A stretch of DNA of 64,000 bases from Cryptomeria japonica (Eukaryota > Streptophyta > Pinopsida > Cupressales > Cupressaceae): assembly GCF_030272615.1 (NCBI RefSeq), contig NC_081413.1, forward strand, positions 159,214,849-159,278,848. The letters run 5' to 3'. How positions within the stretch are numbered: the first letter of the stretch is position 1; the number at the start of each line of letters is the position of its first letter. Positions 1-12,917 of the stretch are shown piece by piece. Both the position numbers and the translations under genes were made by a program. Under the pieces are notes generated by a model. The model saw only the letters and a program-made list of their open reading frames with translations, was not told where the DNA came from and searched no databases.

Positions 1-1007
1 TTGTGGTTTTTCAAAATGTAGAGCATAGAAACAAAATCCTTGGTGGCTGTGAATGGTCCTAGGAGGATAGTCATCCGTTGATGCTGAAATTGTGGCATTC
101 AACTTTCAACCTTGAGTCAAAATCTTTTGATCGCACCCCTCTATGGATTAGGCTTCCAAACCTTCCATGCAATTTTGTTTTGATTCCTATTTTGAAGCTA
201 TTGGGAACTCCTTAGGTAAGTTTTTAATGACTGATGAAGGCTCTCTCAATTTGTTACATACTACTTTTGCTTGTGTCTTGGTTGATATGGATACTTCCAA
301 GGATTTCCCTTCAGAGATTTCAATTTCTACTTAAAAGGTAGGTGGCTTCAGTCTGTGGGTTATGAAGGGATTCCTTTTAGGTGTAGGCGATGCTTTAACA
401 TTAGACATAATGTTGACTCTTACGCTAGGAGTAGGGTGAAGAGACTAGTGTCATGGTGGAAATAGGCTACACCTCAATTTTACACGGTGGATAAGGAGGA
501 GGTGAATCTGAAAACCCCCCAGGATGTAGGTGGTCTAATCAAAGATACCAGTGCAGAGGCTCCAGAACAAACAAATGTTGAGCAAGGTTTGGCTTATGGT
601 TCGGATGGTGTAGCGAATGGTGGTGTTCATGTGGGTTGTAGCTCCATTCAGGTTGCTAGTGGGGTTGCTCAAAAGGTGGAGGGTGGTTCTAGCTCTCGAG
701 TGGGCTTTGATGCAAGGTTGGTTGAGGGGACTTAGACTAAGCAACTTTGTTGGGATAGTAAAAGTTTGGATGATGTGGTTGCTGAAAATTTGAAATCTTT
801 GGAGAATGCCAAAGCGAATGGATGAATAGAGGTGAAATGGAAGAAGGGAAAGCAAGGAAAGGAGGGGAGTATTTGTTTTGACCCCTCTCTTGAAGGGGGA
901 GATGGATCCGCGGAGGTGAATCCCTATTTGTAGCCCCACCTGGTTTGGGCCAGTTCAAAATCCTGAGTTATTAATAAAAAATCACTATTACCGAGCGAAA
1001 AAAAAAA
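1..1007 (+). pseudogene. LINE ORF1 remnant (DUF4283-type) with poly-A tail
   Basis: Broken frames read like the nucleic-acid-binding ORF1 of plant L1-type LINEs: a stretch resembling 'TPLWIRLPNLPCNF' near 140-175, then 'FACVLVDMD' near 270-290, then 'EGIPFRCRRC' near 365-395. These match the usual DUF4283 order with the start of a Cys-rich zinc knuckle. Several stops interrupt it. The fragment ends in an A-run at 998-1007 preceded by TTACCGAGCG, a retroposon 3' end. No reverse transcriptase follows, so the copy is internally deleted or rearranged. The left end is outside the window. The family call is from recalled motif order, not a search. Confidence 0.6.
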
Positions 1008-1009
1008 CA

Positions 1010-3990
1010 CTTTGTTCCATCTCCTATAGCTCCTATTGTATTTTAGTTTATTAGACTTTCTTGTTAAATTTCAGATGTGCAAATACTATGGTCACTATAT
1101 ACTCCATTGAGATAACTCACCAAATAGTGTTGATATCTTAGCTTCATTCCACATTTTGAAATGCATGTTTATAATAATTTCCTTCTATATTGTGGGTGGG
1201 TAGGACATGAGAAATATATTGCAATATGACTTAGTTAAAAATTATTCTTGAAAAGACTTATGAAACAATCATCCTTTTAGATTTCCAATTTCCGTGTGGT
1301 AAATGGTCCCACAATCTATTGCTTGATGAATTGAAGCATGTCATACTTGACAAGATGTTAGTGTAATGCCTCGATTCCTTGGTAATTATATCTTAGCCAT
1401 TTATATATTATTTTCTATAGTTATCTCATGCAACGTTGTTGCTTGAATAAAATTAGCACCATCAATAATTAAATTCAAGCCATCTATAGAATATATATTA
1501 AATGTTACCTCCTATAATGTTCTCAACATATTTTCCATAATATAAATTTTCCATTAGACATATTCAAGAATGAACATATCTTGTTTTACTCAAACCACAT
1601 GTGGCTAAGAAATTTAAGCAGGTATTTGGGGTTTCACTAGATGAAAGGATTAGAAAAGGTCAAGAGCTCAAAGCTCAATCATTTTCCTTGAACTATAGAT
1701 TTATTTTATCTTTCAAATTTAATCTTGTTAGTGCAAGAACTTTTAGACTTGAATAATTAGTAGCAATAGTCCTTGATTCTAAACTTTGCACTTGTCAAAT
1801 GCATTTGCTGAATGATTTCTAAAGTTTCTTCATCAAAATGCATTTTTGCATATCCCACAACCTTATATTCTATGTGATGGCATCATTTCAAGGCATTATA
1901 TTAAACAATGTGTATGCCATCTCAATACCTCCACATTTCATTTCATGAGATCATATTTCTCAAGACATTCTATCATAATTTTATCGTATCATCTCATACA
2001 TATATAGCCTCTCTTCAATTTAGGTTGTAAAATATAGCTAATGAATAAACAATAGATCACACATTGCTAATTTCTAGACCCAATGTAATTTTTTTTTAAG
2101 GACACCTCAACCCATACCTAGATTAGCATATTTGAATCCCAGAGATTAAAATTTTTATAAGTAGAAGAGATTATAGAAGTATTGTAGTTTTACACATGTT
2201 ACCACCTCATTTTTAAAACATTTTAATAAGTTGAATATTTATGATGGCCAAAAATTATAATGTTTTACTTTACATGGTTGGATTATATTGAAAGTTTCTC
2301 GTACCTTTCTATAATAACCATTTTGTTAGATGTCATCCCCTTAGGAATTACTTTGTTAGATGCCAGCCCCTTAGGAATTACTTTGTTAGATGTCATTATT
2401 TTGTCATTTTCATTAAAGAGACTAGACCTTTTATTACATACAATAACTAGTAAATTCTTGAAAGTAATAGTGATATCATCTACCCAATAGTCACAATATT
2501 ATTTCTTAAAAAAATAAAATTATGTAGTCTATTACAAATAATGTATAAATAGCTTCTATTGTAAAATCTAGGTAATTGATATCCAACATCCAATAAATAT
2601 TTTTCCTAACATTGTTCTAAGACTTCCTTTGATATTTTAAAAAGTGCTTTCAAGTCCTTGCATGTAATTTTGATTAGTATAGAGTTAAATTTTACATGCA
2701 AACATAATGACTAATTTTGATTTTAAATACTTATAGATTTCTTGTACTCGATTTTAAAATTCCTACAAAATTCAAATGAGCTCATTAACTCTTTTCTAAA
2801 CTCATATAGAGGATTAAACCCATGGAACTCCCATGTGCTAAATTAATTATAATTAGCTAAAATGTGTTTATTAATTTTATTTTTTTGTATCTTTATGTTT
2901 ATGAGTTGGTTTTAAATTTATTAAAAATATCTAATAGAAGTATATATATTTTCATCATATCAAGATCAAAGTCAAAAGGATTGATAATATAGTTTAATGA
3001 ATTCTCTCTTTTTTGATACTTAAATGGTTCTTTTTGTATTACTTTTAAAAATAGTATAGTATCAATATCAGTTTCATCTCTTAAAATCTTTCATAGCTCC
3101 ATTGTACAAAAAATATAGATTGACGATTTTATCAAAAAATATTTCTACTTAATTCTACTGCTACTAAAAACCAAAATTCTATAGTCCTCCCAAAATTACA
3201 ACACATACATTCTTCCCATGTCGCTAATACTAGAATAATGTTAACAAAAAATTTATCATTTCAAAACAACAAACATATATTCTATCATATTTCATTGTCT
3301 TCTCTTGTTGTCGTTCATCTCGGTAGTCCTACTTTTCAAATTGCAGATGCTTCCTTCCCGCCTGTTTTCTCTCCTCACCTCTAGCCTTCTCCTCCACCTC
3401 CTTTTCTTAAAGATAGTCTTATAGGGAGCTCTAACCAATTTGAGCCTTAATCTTGCACTCCTCCTTGTCACACAACACACTCCATATGAGGAAGAGTTCT
3501 AGCCGAGGGGTATATGCAACTACGTGGAGCCAATCACCTCCAGGTGTCACAAAGCCCTCACCTATTCTTTCAATTGCAATGGAAGCCCCTACTCCCCAAC
3601 ACCATTCATCTTTAACACAGTATTTCATGAGACAATGTACCTCTTCCTTGTTACCTAGTTCTAAGAACCATGCCATAAAAAAGAGAAGTTATGTCTATGT
3701 TCGTACAATATTTATATTTTGCCTTCAAAAATTCCTCACCTAGCATCATCTTCACCACTCGCAGGAACATGGGATATTTTATTTTGAACACATTCTATAT
3801 TTTTTTCATTAGAAACCTTCCCCTAAAATGCAATCATTTGCTTTATGGTTTGCAGAGAGAAGCTTGCCTCCATACTTCTTTAAATTCTCTCTACCTTTTG
3901 CCACCAATATTTCCACGATGCAATGCGAATGCCAACTACCCACTGTCTATAAATTCTTTCACACGCTTCAAGCATCTTGGGAGGGGAATC
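1010..3990. other. AT-rich intergenic DNA, no gene recognised
   Basis: Long AT-rich stretch with short, unconvincing ORFs on both strands. Nothing resembling a conserved protein, tRNA or rRNA was seen, apart from the 30-bp tandem repeat listed separately. The basic, low-complexity minus-strand frame near 3292-3480 is a composition artefact. Confidence 0.5.
2321..2396. repeat. 30-bp tandem repeat, about 2.5 copies
   Basis: Units start at 2321, 2351 and 2381 and share TTTGTTAGATG followed by CCCCTTAGGAATTA. The third unit is partial. It is a short local duplication with no associated gene. Confidence 0.85.
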
Positions 3991-3999
3991 ACATTAAAT

Positions 4000-4200
4000 G
4001 TCTTGTCTTCTCAAGGTGAATTAGTTGTATCTTGTATGCCTTCATCCTTGAGGTCCACCTCTTGGAGATTGTCCCATATCTCCTACTCTATGTCAGTCAT
4101 TAGATTTGCGGCCCACTTGGACAAAACATTCATTACCTCATTTCCCTCTCACCTTATGTGAGACATTTTAAATTTTTTGAAATGAACTAAACTTATTTCT
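4000..4200 (-). pseudogene. LINE C-terminal RNase H fragment
   Basis: The minus-strand reading has 'SHIRREGNEVMNVLSKWAAN', which parallels the end of LINE-type RNase H (RVT_3), where His, Arg and Asn precede the last catalytic residue and Leu-Ala. The neighbouring fragment at 4358-4543 has the corresponding 'SHIPREWNDIADCLAKWAS'. The usual Asp is replaced here, so the copy is dead. It is probably a second, older copy of the same LINE family. Confidence 0.5.
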
Positions 4201-4289
4201 AATGTTTTTAATGAAATTATCCAATTCCTACATCTGTATCTTCCCTTTGATGATCACATTGATGATTATTTTTTAACTGGAAGAGGGGA

Positions 4290-5957
4290 AAAAATTTATT
4301 CAATCACAAAAAAAGATATAAAGCAATAAGGGTCAACCACCCAATAGAGAAAGAGCATTACACAACCCTGCCATTTTCTAGTAAGTGATCCAACACATGA
4401 GACAATTCCAGAGGTAATTGTCCCCTATCAACAATATTCCAACTTTGTATTTGATTAGAAGCCCATTTGGCCAAACAATCTGCAATGTCATTCCACTCCC
4501 TAGGAATGTGACTAAAAGTAATAGATTCCAAGGGGCCACACAATTAAAGAATCTATCTAATAACCAAAGCTAAGTGCCAACTAACATCATCTAGCCATTG
4601 TCCATTCAACAAAATAACCACCACCTGAGAATCAGAATCACAAATAATACTTTGCCAACCATGAACATAACCACTCTCCACAACATACAAAATATCAAGA
4701 GCCTCCATGAAATTATTAGTATGAAACCCTTATAAAACAAAAACAAAAAAACACTAAACATCACTGGAGCTATCACACCCAACCCCACCAATACTAGCAT
4801 GACTAGGATTCCTCCATGATGAACCATTAGTGTTAACTTTCAAAATTCCTCGAGGAGGAGGGATCCAACATCCCTCCCAATTTATCTTCCACAAAGGATG
4901 TCTATATCCATTTCACATGATCTGTCCAACATACATTAGAGCACCTCCCCGAAGAGGAAAATTGAGACGTTTGCAAATAACAACATCTCCTAGATCCACA
5001 CGTCCAACTAAGTCACTTTGTTGAGACAGTCTCCCGAAGAGAATGAATAACTTTCCACCACAAGTGTTCAACAACCATCCCAACATCATGAAAAATCCTA
5101 TGATTTCCCTTCAATGAAATATGCCATCAGGCCTGATTCCAAATACCCCACTAGAAGTGCCAGATCTCCCTAGAGAGGGAGCACTTAAAAGAAAAGATGG
5201 GAAACACGCTCCTCACTATTAGAACATAAAACACACATCAAGGGACCTTGGAATCCCTGCTTGCACAAATTATCCCAACTAAGACATCAGTTTTGAAACA
5301 CCAACCACATGAAAAAGTTGCATTTGGGCCAAGGAAACTTGTTCCATACTTGTTTCCACCAAGGCACCTCGATGCCCCCAAACAATTGCCTATCAAGCTC
5401 CAAATACCCCATAGAAATAGAATACTTACCAAACGAATCACTACCCCAGGCAAGAACATATTGTCTAGCCAAGGAGTTGCACTCACGAGAAGCAAGGATC
5501 TAAGTCAACTTTTTTCGATCCTCCTTCGATCCACCTAGTAGCCATTTGCATGAATCCTTCCATCTATATCTAGCAACCATCCCTCAATTTTGAGCAATAT
5601 TATAATGCTCTACCTTATCCCAACATGTTGTAGTAAAAATATCACAAAGGGGTTGGAGGTGCAGAAACATAGAAAGGATAGGAGTATTGCCATCCCAAGA
5701 ATCCTGCCAAAAAAGACCTTCAAAGCCCTTACAACAGATCCAAAATAGACCACTCTTAACTAGTTGAGCCCCAGTTTTTAAAGTGTTCCAAATCATAGAA
5801 CCCCTTCCCTCCAATTGATAGCGAGGAACATCCTAAAATTAACACCTTTTAGATAATTATGCATGAGAATATAAGCCCAAACCTGATGTTGACTAGTACA
5901 CCAATGTCAATATAATTTACTAGCAGGAATCTCCCGCCAAGTGAATTTTTGAAGCCA
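4290..5957 (-). pseudogene. LINE ORF2 3' part: zf-RVT and RNase H
   Basis: Read on the minus strand, in order: 'GSMIWNTLKTG...GLFWICCKGFEGLFWQDSW' (about 5814-5690), typical of the region after LINE reverse transcriptase; 'WWKQVWNKFPWPKCNFFMW' and a downstream CVLC (about 5400-5220), the zf-RVT zinc-binding domain; and an RNase H-like end with 'HIPREWNDIADCLAKWAS' (about 4500-4440). Stops and frame changes break it. The reverse transcriptase core is missing, so the copy is 5'-truncated, ending against copia gag sequence near 5957. The family is a plant L1-type LINE with a C-terminal RNase H. Confidence 0.72.
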
Positions 5958-6227
5958 AAAGTTTATTCATTGCGTTTGTGGTAAGCAAAGATACTTTAGA
6001 TTGGCTTCGTTGTTTGTTCCATCCTCGAGCCTCTATAACTACTGGGGTAAATGTCCTCATGTTTGATAGAAGAAGGTGAACTACATGAAGAAGGAATACA
6101 AATATTATGTTTTTTGAGTAATTGTTTCAACTCATGATTTTCCTTCTTGTAGCAATTTTGTTCACTATGTCCTTTCTTACAAAAGCCACATTTAGGTCGC
6201 TCCTTAGGATTAGCCTCTTTAGAAGAA
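5958..6227 (-). pseudogene. Copia gag C-terminal part with CCHC knuckle
   Basis: The minus strand reads 'RPKCGFCKKGHSEQNCYKK', a C-x2-C-x4-H-x4-C zinc knuckle, followed by a charged linker and a Ser/Pro-rich stretch, as in Ty1/copia Gag before protease. It abuts the terminus of the chromovirus LTR at 6228. The N-terminal part of a copia Gag in the same orientation lies on the other side of that element (13228-13583), so the two are probably halves of one gag split by the insertion. Confidence 0.5.
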
Positions 6228-7439
6228 TGTAAGAAACCTTGCTAAAGCCACCCTTTTATTTTTAGCTTGATGGGTTTGACATTTCATCAAACACTTGGTA
6301 CACAACTCACTTCTATCTAATTTTTTATTATTGTTTATGTTTGGGGTTTATGTCAATCGAAAAATCAGATAGAAATGCATAGAAAATAAAAGAAAATGAT
6401 TGCACAAAACTTGACAAGATAATCTCAAAGAAATGATATTACATTGGGCATAAATCAGGTTTGAGTACACTTATTATCAGGTTTGATACAATGTTATCAA
6501 ATTGAAACATCACATGAAAAGTGCATTACATTGCCAATACAAAGTCTAATTCAATTCCTTCGTATACCCGATTTGTTTTCTTGCTTGTGTGGACTCTAAA
6601 TGATGCCAAATGCAACTTGTTGTGGTTGGGAATGGATATGCAGCTCTGCTGATGATGTCTGAAGCAATTCTGATAAAAAATGAAGGTGATAACAACCTCT
6701 ACAAACTCTTAAAACGTGTGAATGTTCCCCTCCAATGAAGTCATTTGGGGCAAATACAATAGCAATGAAATACTAAAAAACCCTTGCTCATACAAATCTA
6801 AACCTGCTACAAGCGTTGTTCACGACATTGTCGTAGCATTATTCATGTTGTTGTTCATGACACTGTCTGTATTACTGTTCACGATACTGTTCATGTCATT
6901 GCAAATAAGCCCAATAATGAATTCTGGATGAATCCATCTCTCTATGTGGAGTTGGGTTTCTGTCCAATCCACTAATTTCCGAGGGTTTCCATCCCTATAA
7001 ATGATTGTTGCTATCACACCAACAACTATGGAGAGATTTGAATATCAAATGATCATGTAACACGAGTCTTGGGGAAGGACAAGGCTCCTTTATAATGACT
7101 TCCCAAACCGTTGGTGAGCTTCCACTCTCAATGTGGGATTAAAATTCACTTTATTTTATTTACTCCGTATAAAGTCACTTTATGACTTTTCAATCATTTT
7201 TATAAACAAAGTCACTTTACTTCTAAAATTTAATTTTATAGGATAAAGTAACTTTTTCTCACCAAATAATAATATAGGATCTCATAAAATAATATTTGAA
7301 CATTTTTTTTTTCTCCACCAATAGAAATTAGTGATATGCCCAACATATCATTCCTTATATCTCTTAATTAACCTATTTGGATGGCATGAAGTAGGCTAAT
7401 AAACTCTCATACGGTCACTAAAGAGAAGGGAACATTACT
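6228..7439 (-). repeat. 3' LTR of the minus-strand chromovirus
   Basis: About 1.2 kb. It shares its outer end (TGTAAGAA.CCTTGCTAAA) and some 650 bp of internal sequence with 12266-12917. Read on the minus strand it starts near GTAATGTTCCC, close to the TGTAATGYCCC start of related chromovirus LTRs at 59985 and 12918. Inside is a patch (6814-6905) of repeated GTTCAYGACACTGT-like words. It lies next to the purine-rich tract (minus strand) at about 7441-7455. Confidence 0.75.
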
Positions 7440-7489
7440 ATCCTCCCACCTTGGAATTACTTGTCCTCAAGCAACTGCAATGTTGGATG

Positions 7490-8640
7490 CTACAAAATAT
7501 CTTCACCTTCAAAAGTGGCATCTTCTAATGGCAGATCTCTCCAACGTATCAAATATTCCCAGATCACAAGACTCCTCAATTTCCTTTCTTTCAGCTCCAA
7601 AATCTGTGCATAAATCAACACCAATTTCCCTTCCTCGTCTAATGGTGGTAAACCAAGAGTAGGAACAACATGCTGGCCAATTGCCTTTATGAGGAAAGAA
7701 ACATGAAAAATGCCGTGAATCCTCTTGTCTAGTGGCAACTCGAGCTCATATGCTACCTGCCCAATCCTCCTCAAAATCCTGTACAGACCATAGAACCTTG
7801 GCTTAAGATTTTTTGCACCCCTCCTCATCAAGGTGCTATGTCTATATGGCTGAAGACACAACAAAACCATATCAACAACCTCAGAAAATCTCTCTATCTT
7901 ATGTCAGTCCACATATATTTTTTGCTAATTCTAAGCCTGCTAAATATTATCATCGAGGGCTCTAAGGATATCCTGATTATCTTGCAACCAATCTCTCACC
8001 CTAGGTGCTCAACTATCATTAAAGGCTAAGTCTACGGAATAAAATGGAACATAGCCATACAGGGCACAAAATGGTGACATACCAAAGGACATATGATAGG
8101 TGGTATTATAACAATGCTCCCCTAAATACAACCACCTGATCCTGCCCTTTTATTTCCCTGCAATATAAATACGAAGATAGCCTTCCACCCACTTATTCAC
8201 TATCTCCATCTATCCATCCATCTGAGGGTGGTAACTAGTACTCGAGGTCAAATTTGTACCAGTTAATCTGAATAGCTCTTGCCAAAATATGTTGAGAAAC
8301 TTGCTATCCCTATTGTTGACAACGGTCTTCAAAAGTCCATGTAGTGTAAACACCTCTTGAAATAATAACTCTACCACCTAAGATGTTGTATAATCAATTT
8401 CAATGGTAAAGAAGTGTGCAAATTTCATCAATTGATCAATTACTACAGATAATCAATGCTTATCCTAGACTCTAGGAAGACCTGTAATAAAATCCATGGA
8501 AACACCCTCATAATTTTGCTTTGGAATCGGTAATGGCCGCAATAAACTTGCTGGGAAAGCACTCTCATACTTGTTCTGCTAACAAGTCAAACACTCACAC
8601 ACATGTCAAAGGACATCATCCTTGAGCCTCTTCCAAGAGA
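7490..8640 (-). pseudogene. Chromovirus integrase with chromodomain-like C-terminus
   Basis: The 7490-7870 frame ends with 'RSLVIWEYLIRWRDLPLEDAT', the chromodomain-like tail of chromovirus integrase, preceded by 'PRFYGLYRILRRIGQVAYELELP'. Further upstream on the minus strand (about 7900-8640), fragments matching 'MDFITGLPR', 'HGLLKTVV' and 'STSYHPQMDG' mark the integrase catalytic core. The zinc-binding region is near 8580-8600. Stops at several places break the frame, so no enzyme could be made. Confidence 0.75.
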
Positions 8641-8881
8641 ATTTCTCTCTAATCTAGTGGTAGGTCTTAAAGTACCCCAAATGTCATGCTAGTAGTGTGT
8701 CATGAATGGTTCTCATAATTTTATGCTTAATCTTAGACTTAGGTACCAAATATATCATGTCCTTATAGTAGATAACATCATCAATCACCTTGTATCTATC
8801 ATCCTGAATCTTGTCATCCATGAGTTCACATGCAAAGAGATTCTTGGAATACTCAACTAAAAGTTGAGATTTCCAATCAAC

Positions 8882-9094
8882 TCAAATCTCAAACATAGAG
8901 CAAAGTGTAGAAATAGTGGGTCTCCTAGAGAGAGCATCGGCCACAATTTTCTTCTTACCCTTGACATACTCTATGTCAAAGTCATATGCCTGAATTTTGC
9001 TGACCCGCTTTTGTTGTTGTTCATTCAACTCCTTCTGCTCTAGGAAATACTTTAAATTGTTGTGGTCTGTTCTCACCATAAATTTCCCACCCAC
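8882..9094 (-). pseudogene. Chromovirus RNase H fragment
   Basis: The minus-strand frame has 'FMVRTDHNNLKYFLEQKEL' and 'YDFDIEYVKGKKKIVADALSRR', the classic end of Ty3/gypsy RNase H, with the TDH and ADALSRR motifs intact. It is continuous with RT upstream and integrase downstream apart from stops. Confidence 0.85.
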
Positions 9095-9502
9095 TAGGTA
9101 CTATCTAAACTTTGCCAATGCATGCATGATGGCAATCATCTCCTTATCATAGGTGAAATGTAACCACTCATTATCTCTCAACTTCTTGCTCTCATAGGCA
9201 ATGGTATGTCTATTCTGCATGAGAACTGCACCAATCCCCTCACCTGATGCATCACACTCTAGTAAAAACAACTAAGAGAAATTAAGAAGAGCTAGTACAG
9301 GAAAAGCGCTCATAGCCTCCTTAAGTCTATTGAAGGTGTCTCGTGCATCAGTTGACTATATAAATGCACCCTTTCATGTGAGGTTTGTAAGTAGCGCTAC
9401 AAGTTGTGAGAATCCCTTGATGAACCTCCTGTAGTAGCAACAAATTCCAAGGAATCCCCTCAAGTTTGAAACATTTCTAGGTGGTGACTAATCAATAATA
9501 GC

Positions 9503-10240
9503 CTATATCTTCTCTTGATGCACTTTCACTCCATTTTCTCCTATCACATATCCTAAATATAAAATCCATGTCAACCCAAACTCACATTTGGATGCCTTAG
9601 CAAACAATGATCGTGCCTCTATGATGCTCAAGACCACATCAAGATGTCGAAGGTGCTCCTTCCTTGTCCTGTCGTATATCAAAATATCATCGAAACACAC
9701 CAATACAAATTTCTACAACTACTTATTGAAAATATGATTCATACATGACTGAAATGTTGAAAGTGTGTTAGTGAGACCAAAAGGCATGGCCAAAAACTCA
9801 TAGTGTCCATAGTGGCATTTGAATGTAGTCTTGTGTATATCTTCCTCTTGGACACAAATTTGATGGTAACCTGATTGAAGGTCAATCTTCGAAAAATAGA
9901 CCGCTCCATGCAACTCATCAATGCAGGGACTAAGGTATATGCTCTTGATAGTCTTTTTGTTCAAGGCACACTAATCAATGCACATCTGCATTGTACCATC
10001 CTTCTTCTTCACCAAGACCACAAAAGAAGAAAATGGACTAGAACTTGGCCTAATATGTTCCACGACTAGTAACTCCTCAATCTTTTTTTCCATCTCCTCC
10101 TTGAAATGCCTCAAATAAGGGTAATGTGTAGTAATGATGGGCTTGGTTCCCTCCTCCAACTCTATAACATGCTCAAATCCATGGTCGGGTGGTCTACCAT
10201 GAAGAATGTCTCCAAAGACTCCAAAGTCCATGTCTAACAC
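9503..10240 (-). pseudogene. Chromovirus reverse transcriptase
   Basis: Three minus-strand frames cover RT in order: 9971-10240 (N-terminal region ending 'VLVKKKDGTMQMCID'), 9719-9964 ('[14 protein letters not shown]', '[10 protein letters not shown]') and 9503-9703 ('VCFDDILIY', the catalytic Asp pair). The frame is broken by stops between them. Residue spacing is normal for Ty3/gypsy RT. Confidence 0.85.
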
Positions 10241-10249
10241 TGTTTGAAT

Positions 10250-10750
10250 ACTGACATTTTATGGTTGATCTCCCTCTAAAGTGGACTTGGAAGAAACAAA
10301 AAACTGGGTTACCCATGCTATATCTTCATGTCTAAAGATAGCATCCATCCCGTGTGTTGATACTATTATTGGCCCTCCATCTGATAAGGCCTCCACCGTA
10401 ATCTTCTTTCCTTTAGCTATGAACTCTAACTACCTCTTGCAGTGATCAAATATTTAAAGAGTCTCCAACCATTGCATACCCAAAATCATGTCAATCTCCC
10501 CAAGGATAACCACATAGAAATCATCAGTCAATGTATAATCACCCATCTTCATGTTGAGTTGAGGAACTCTCCTCATGCAACTCATGGTAGATCCATATGC
10601 AACTCTCACATTAACCCCGAAAACTCCTCGTTGTGCAAACCACGCTTCTGGACCAACTTCTCATCAATGAAGTTGTGAGTAACACTAATGCCAATAAAAC
10701 ATATAACTCGATGCCCCTTAAGTACACCTTTCAATCGAATATGATGGTAC
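10250..10750 (-). pseudogene. Probable chromovirus protease region
   Basis: It lies between the gag zinc knuckle and RT, where protease belongs. Short minus-strand segments here resemble gypsy aspartic protease flanks, but the Asp-Ser/Thr-Gly triad cannot be placed confidently because of stops and indels. The call rests mainly on position. Confidence 0.4.
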
Positions 10751-10820
10751 TTCCTGATAGTGTAGCAATAGTAACGTTAGGCTAATCAACTACTTTATCA
10801 TCATCCAGTTCCAATTGTGG

Positions 10821-12154
10821 CTACTCTTGTGGCTCATTTTCATTGTTGTCCTTTGATTTGCTATCATCAACCTGCTCATCTTCCACATTAAAAGTGACCT
10901 CCATGTAGTTTATTTTTCCCTTTCCAAGGCATCTATTCTCGGGTGTCCAATGTTCCTTGCATGTGAAACATAATTTCTTTCTTCTTAGCTCATTCCTAGA
11001 CTCAAAATCCATTTTGGGGGGCATGTTATTGGATTGATTATTAATTTTCTGATCTGGTTTTAAGCCTTTGAAATTCCTTTTAGGTGTCAGATATGATGTA
11101 GGAGTAGTGTCTAAATCAAGTGCAAGCTCTATAGCTTCATCCAAAGTCTTAGGCTTATGAGCGTTCACCGATCCTCTCATTCTATCATGCAATCCCTCTA
11201 CAAAGAGCATAGTAAATCTTTTCTCAAGCATTTCTAGAACCATAACTGCAATCTTTTGGAATTTATTGACATAGGAATCCACCCTACCAAGTTGTTTTAA
11301 TTGAGCTAAACCCCTATAATAGACTTCCACATCCTTCCTATCGAACCTAGTAATGAGATTTCGTGTAAACACATCATATGAAGTGATCATGTCATAACGT
11401 TATGAGACAAGGCCATGGTGCCACCAATTATAAGCTACACCCTCCAAATGCATAGTGGCAAACTAAATGGCATTTTCCTCACTCATTTGCTTGAGTGTAA
11501 GGAAAGTATCAAGCTTATGTATCCATGCTCTGACACTTATTCTACCACTACCATCAAATTTAGGTAAAGGAACTTTGTTCGATGCATCTTTGAATTCTTT
11601 GCGTTCCCTCTTATTTTTCTTCCCCTTTTGGCTATTCCTCTTTTCCTTTCTTTGACAGATAAATTGGTTCAAATCGTGGGTTGTCCTAACTTCAACCGAA
11701 AGCATGCGACACTCATCATAAGCAACCATAATGTCATCGGTAAGTTCCATGTCTTCTCCCTCTTCTTCTTCAGATGATTGTTCTTCTCCTTTTGGTACAA
11801 AAGTGGGATGAAGAGTTATATCAAAATCGTTACAATTGCCCTACCAACATGTGTGACATCTCCTCTTGTTTTATTATGCCTTCTACTACTCTCACTTCTT
11901 GACCTTCTTGATCGTGATCAATCCAACCTCATTTGCCCCATGGTTGTAATTATAGGATCCTGAAATTGTTGTAGCATTTGTTGTTGTTGTTGTGCAAAAG
12001 TAGTCAAGAAATCATTAATTTGGTTGTTCATATCCCTTGGTGGACTTCCACCTCTCCCTTCACCCATCTTGCTAACTGATCCAATCTTAATATTTGTTGT
12101 CTTGTTGCTATAGCTACTAATAGAGTCTCCTACTCTCGAAAAGGTTTGGACCAC
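10821..12154 (-). pseudogene. Chromovirus gag
   Basis: Three minus-strand frames. 11918-12154 is the Gln-rich N-terminus. 11463-11750 ends the N-terminal region with 'LPKFDGSGRISVRAWIHKLDTF', typical of Retrotrans_gag. 10821-11390 contains 'FTRNLITRFDRKD', 'LKQLGRVDSYVNKFQKI' and a zinc-knuckle relic, 'CFTCKEHWTPENRC', whose His is replaced by Asn. The plus-strand chromovirus at 27725-28275 has a related gag with matching motif order. Confidence 0.8.
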
Positions 12155-12252
12155 TAAAATTGCTTCCTTGCTTCCCTTACTATGTACCTTTTATGCCTAT
12201 CACTTGGTTGCGTGAACAAATCTGAAATAAGCCCAATGATGGCATGATCCAA

Positions 12253-12264
12253 GCTCTCATACCA
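12253..12264 (-). other. Primer-binding site, initiator tRNA-Met type
   Basis: On the minus strand it reads TGGTATGAGAGC, one mismatch from the canonical initiator-Met PBS TGGTATCAGAGC. It lies one base inside the LTR boundary at 12266. Confidence 0.85.
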
Positions 12265-12265
12265 C

Positions 12266-12917
12266 TGTAAGAACCCTTGCTAAAACTACCTTTAGATTTT
12301 TTAGTTTGATGAGTTTGACATTTCATCAAACACTTGGTACACAACTCACAACTATCTAATTTCTGATTATTGTTTATGTTTGGGGTTTATGTCTATTGCC
12401 AAATCAAATAGAGATGCATAGAAAATGATAGACAATAATTGCATAAAACTTGACAAGATAATATCAAGGAAATGATATTACATTGGGCATAAATTAGGTC
12501 TGAGTACACTTATAATTAGGTTTGATACAATGTCAGACTGAAACATCATATGAAAAGTGCATTACATTGCCAATACAAAGTCTGATTCAATTCCTTCACA
12601 TACCCGATTTGTTTACTTGCTTGTGTGGACTTTAAATGATGCCAAATACAACTTGTTACGGTTGGAAATGGATCTGCAGCTTTGAACACCTGCAAATGTT
12701 CTCCTCCAATGTAGTTGTCTAGGGCAAATATGGTAGCATTGAAATACTAACAAACCCTTGCTTATACAAATCTAAACCTGCTGCAAGCATTGTTCACATC
12801 ATCATAGCAACACTATTCACGTCACTATTCATGACACTATTCATGCATTGTTCGTGTTACTGTTCAATATTTTGTTCATGTCACTGCAAATAAGCCCAAT
12901 AATGAATTTTGGATGAA
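12266..12917 (-). repeat. 5' LTR of the minus-strand chromovirus, truncated
   Basis: It aligns with 6228-6930 over most of its length, with many substitutions and some length differences. The match stops after GGATGAAT, where TGTAATGTCCCC begins at 12918. The remaining roughly 500 bp seen in the left LTR are not found downstream. Confidence 0.75.

Larger units (their letters stand above)
6228..12917 (-). mobile_element. Degraded Ty3/gypsy chromovirus, minus strand
   Basis: LTR-flanked element read right to left: 5' LTR (12266-12917, truncated), initiator-Met PBS (12253-12264), gag, protease, RT, RNase H, integrase with a chromodomain-like end, PPT (near 7441-7455) and 3' LTR (6228-7439). The chromodomain-type tail of integrase places it among plant chromoviruses. 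Many stops and indels, plus visible divergence between LTRs, show it is old. It sits inside copia gag sequence. The right LTR stops at 12917, where another LTR-like sequence starts. Confidence 0.85.

Noticed and set aside
3453-4161. Plus-strand ORFs of 96 and 156 codons
   Set aside because: The recognisable protein similarity in this stretch is on the minus strand (LINE RNase H), and the plus-strand frames lack any motif.
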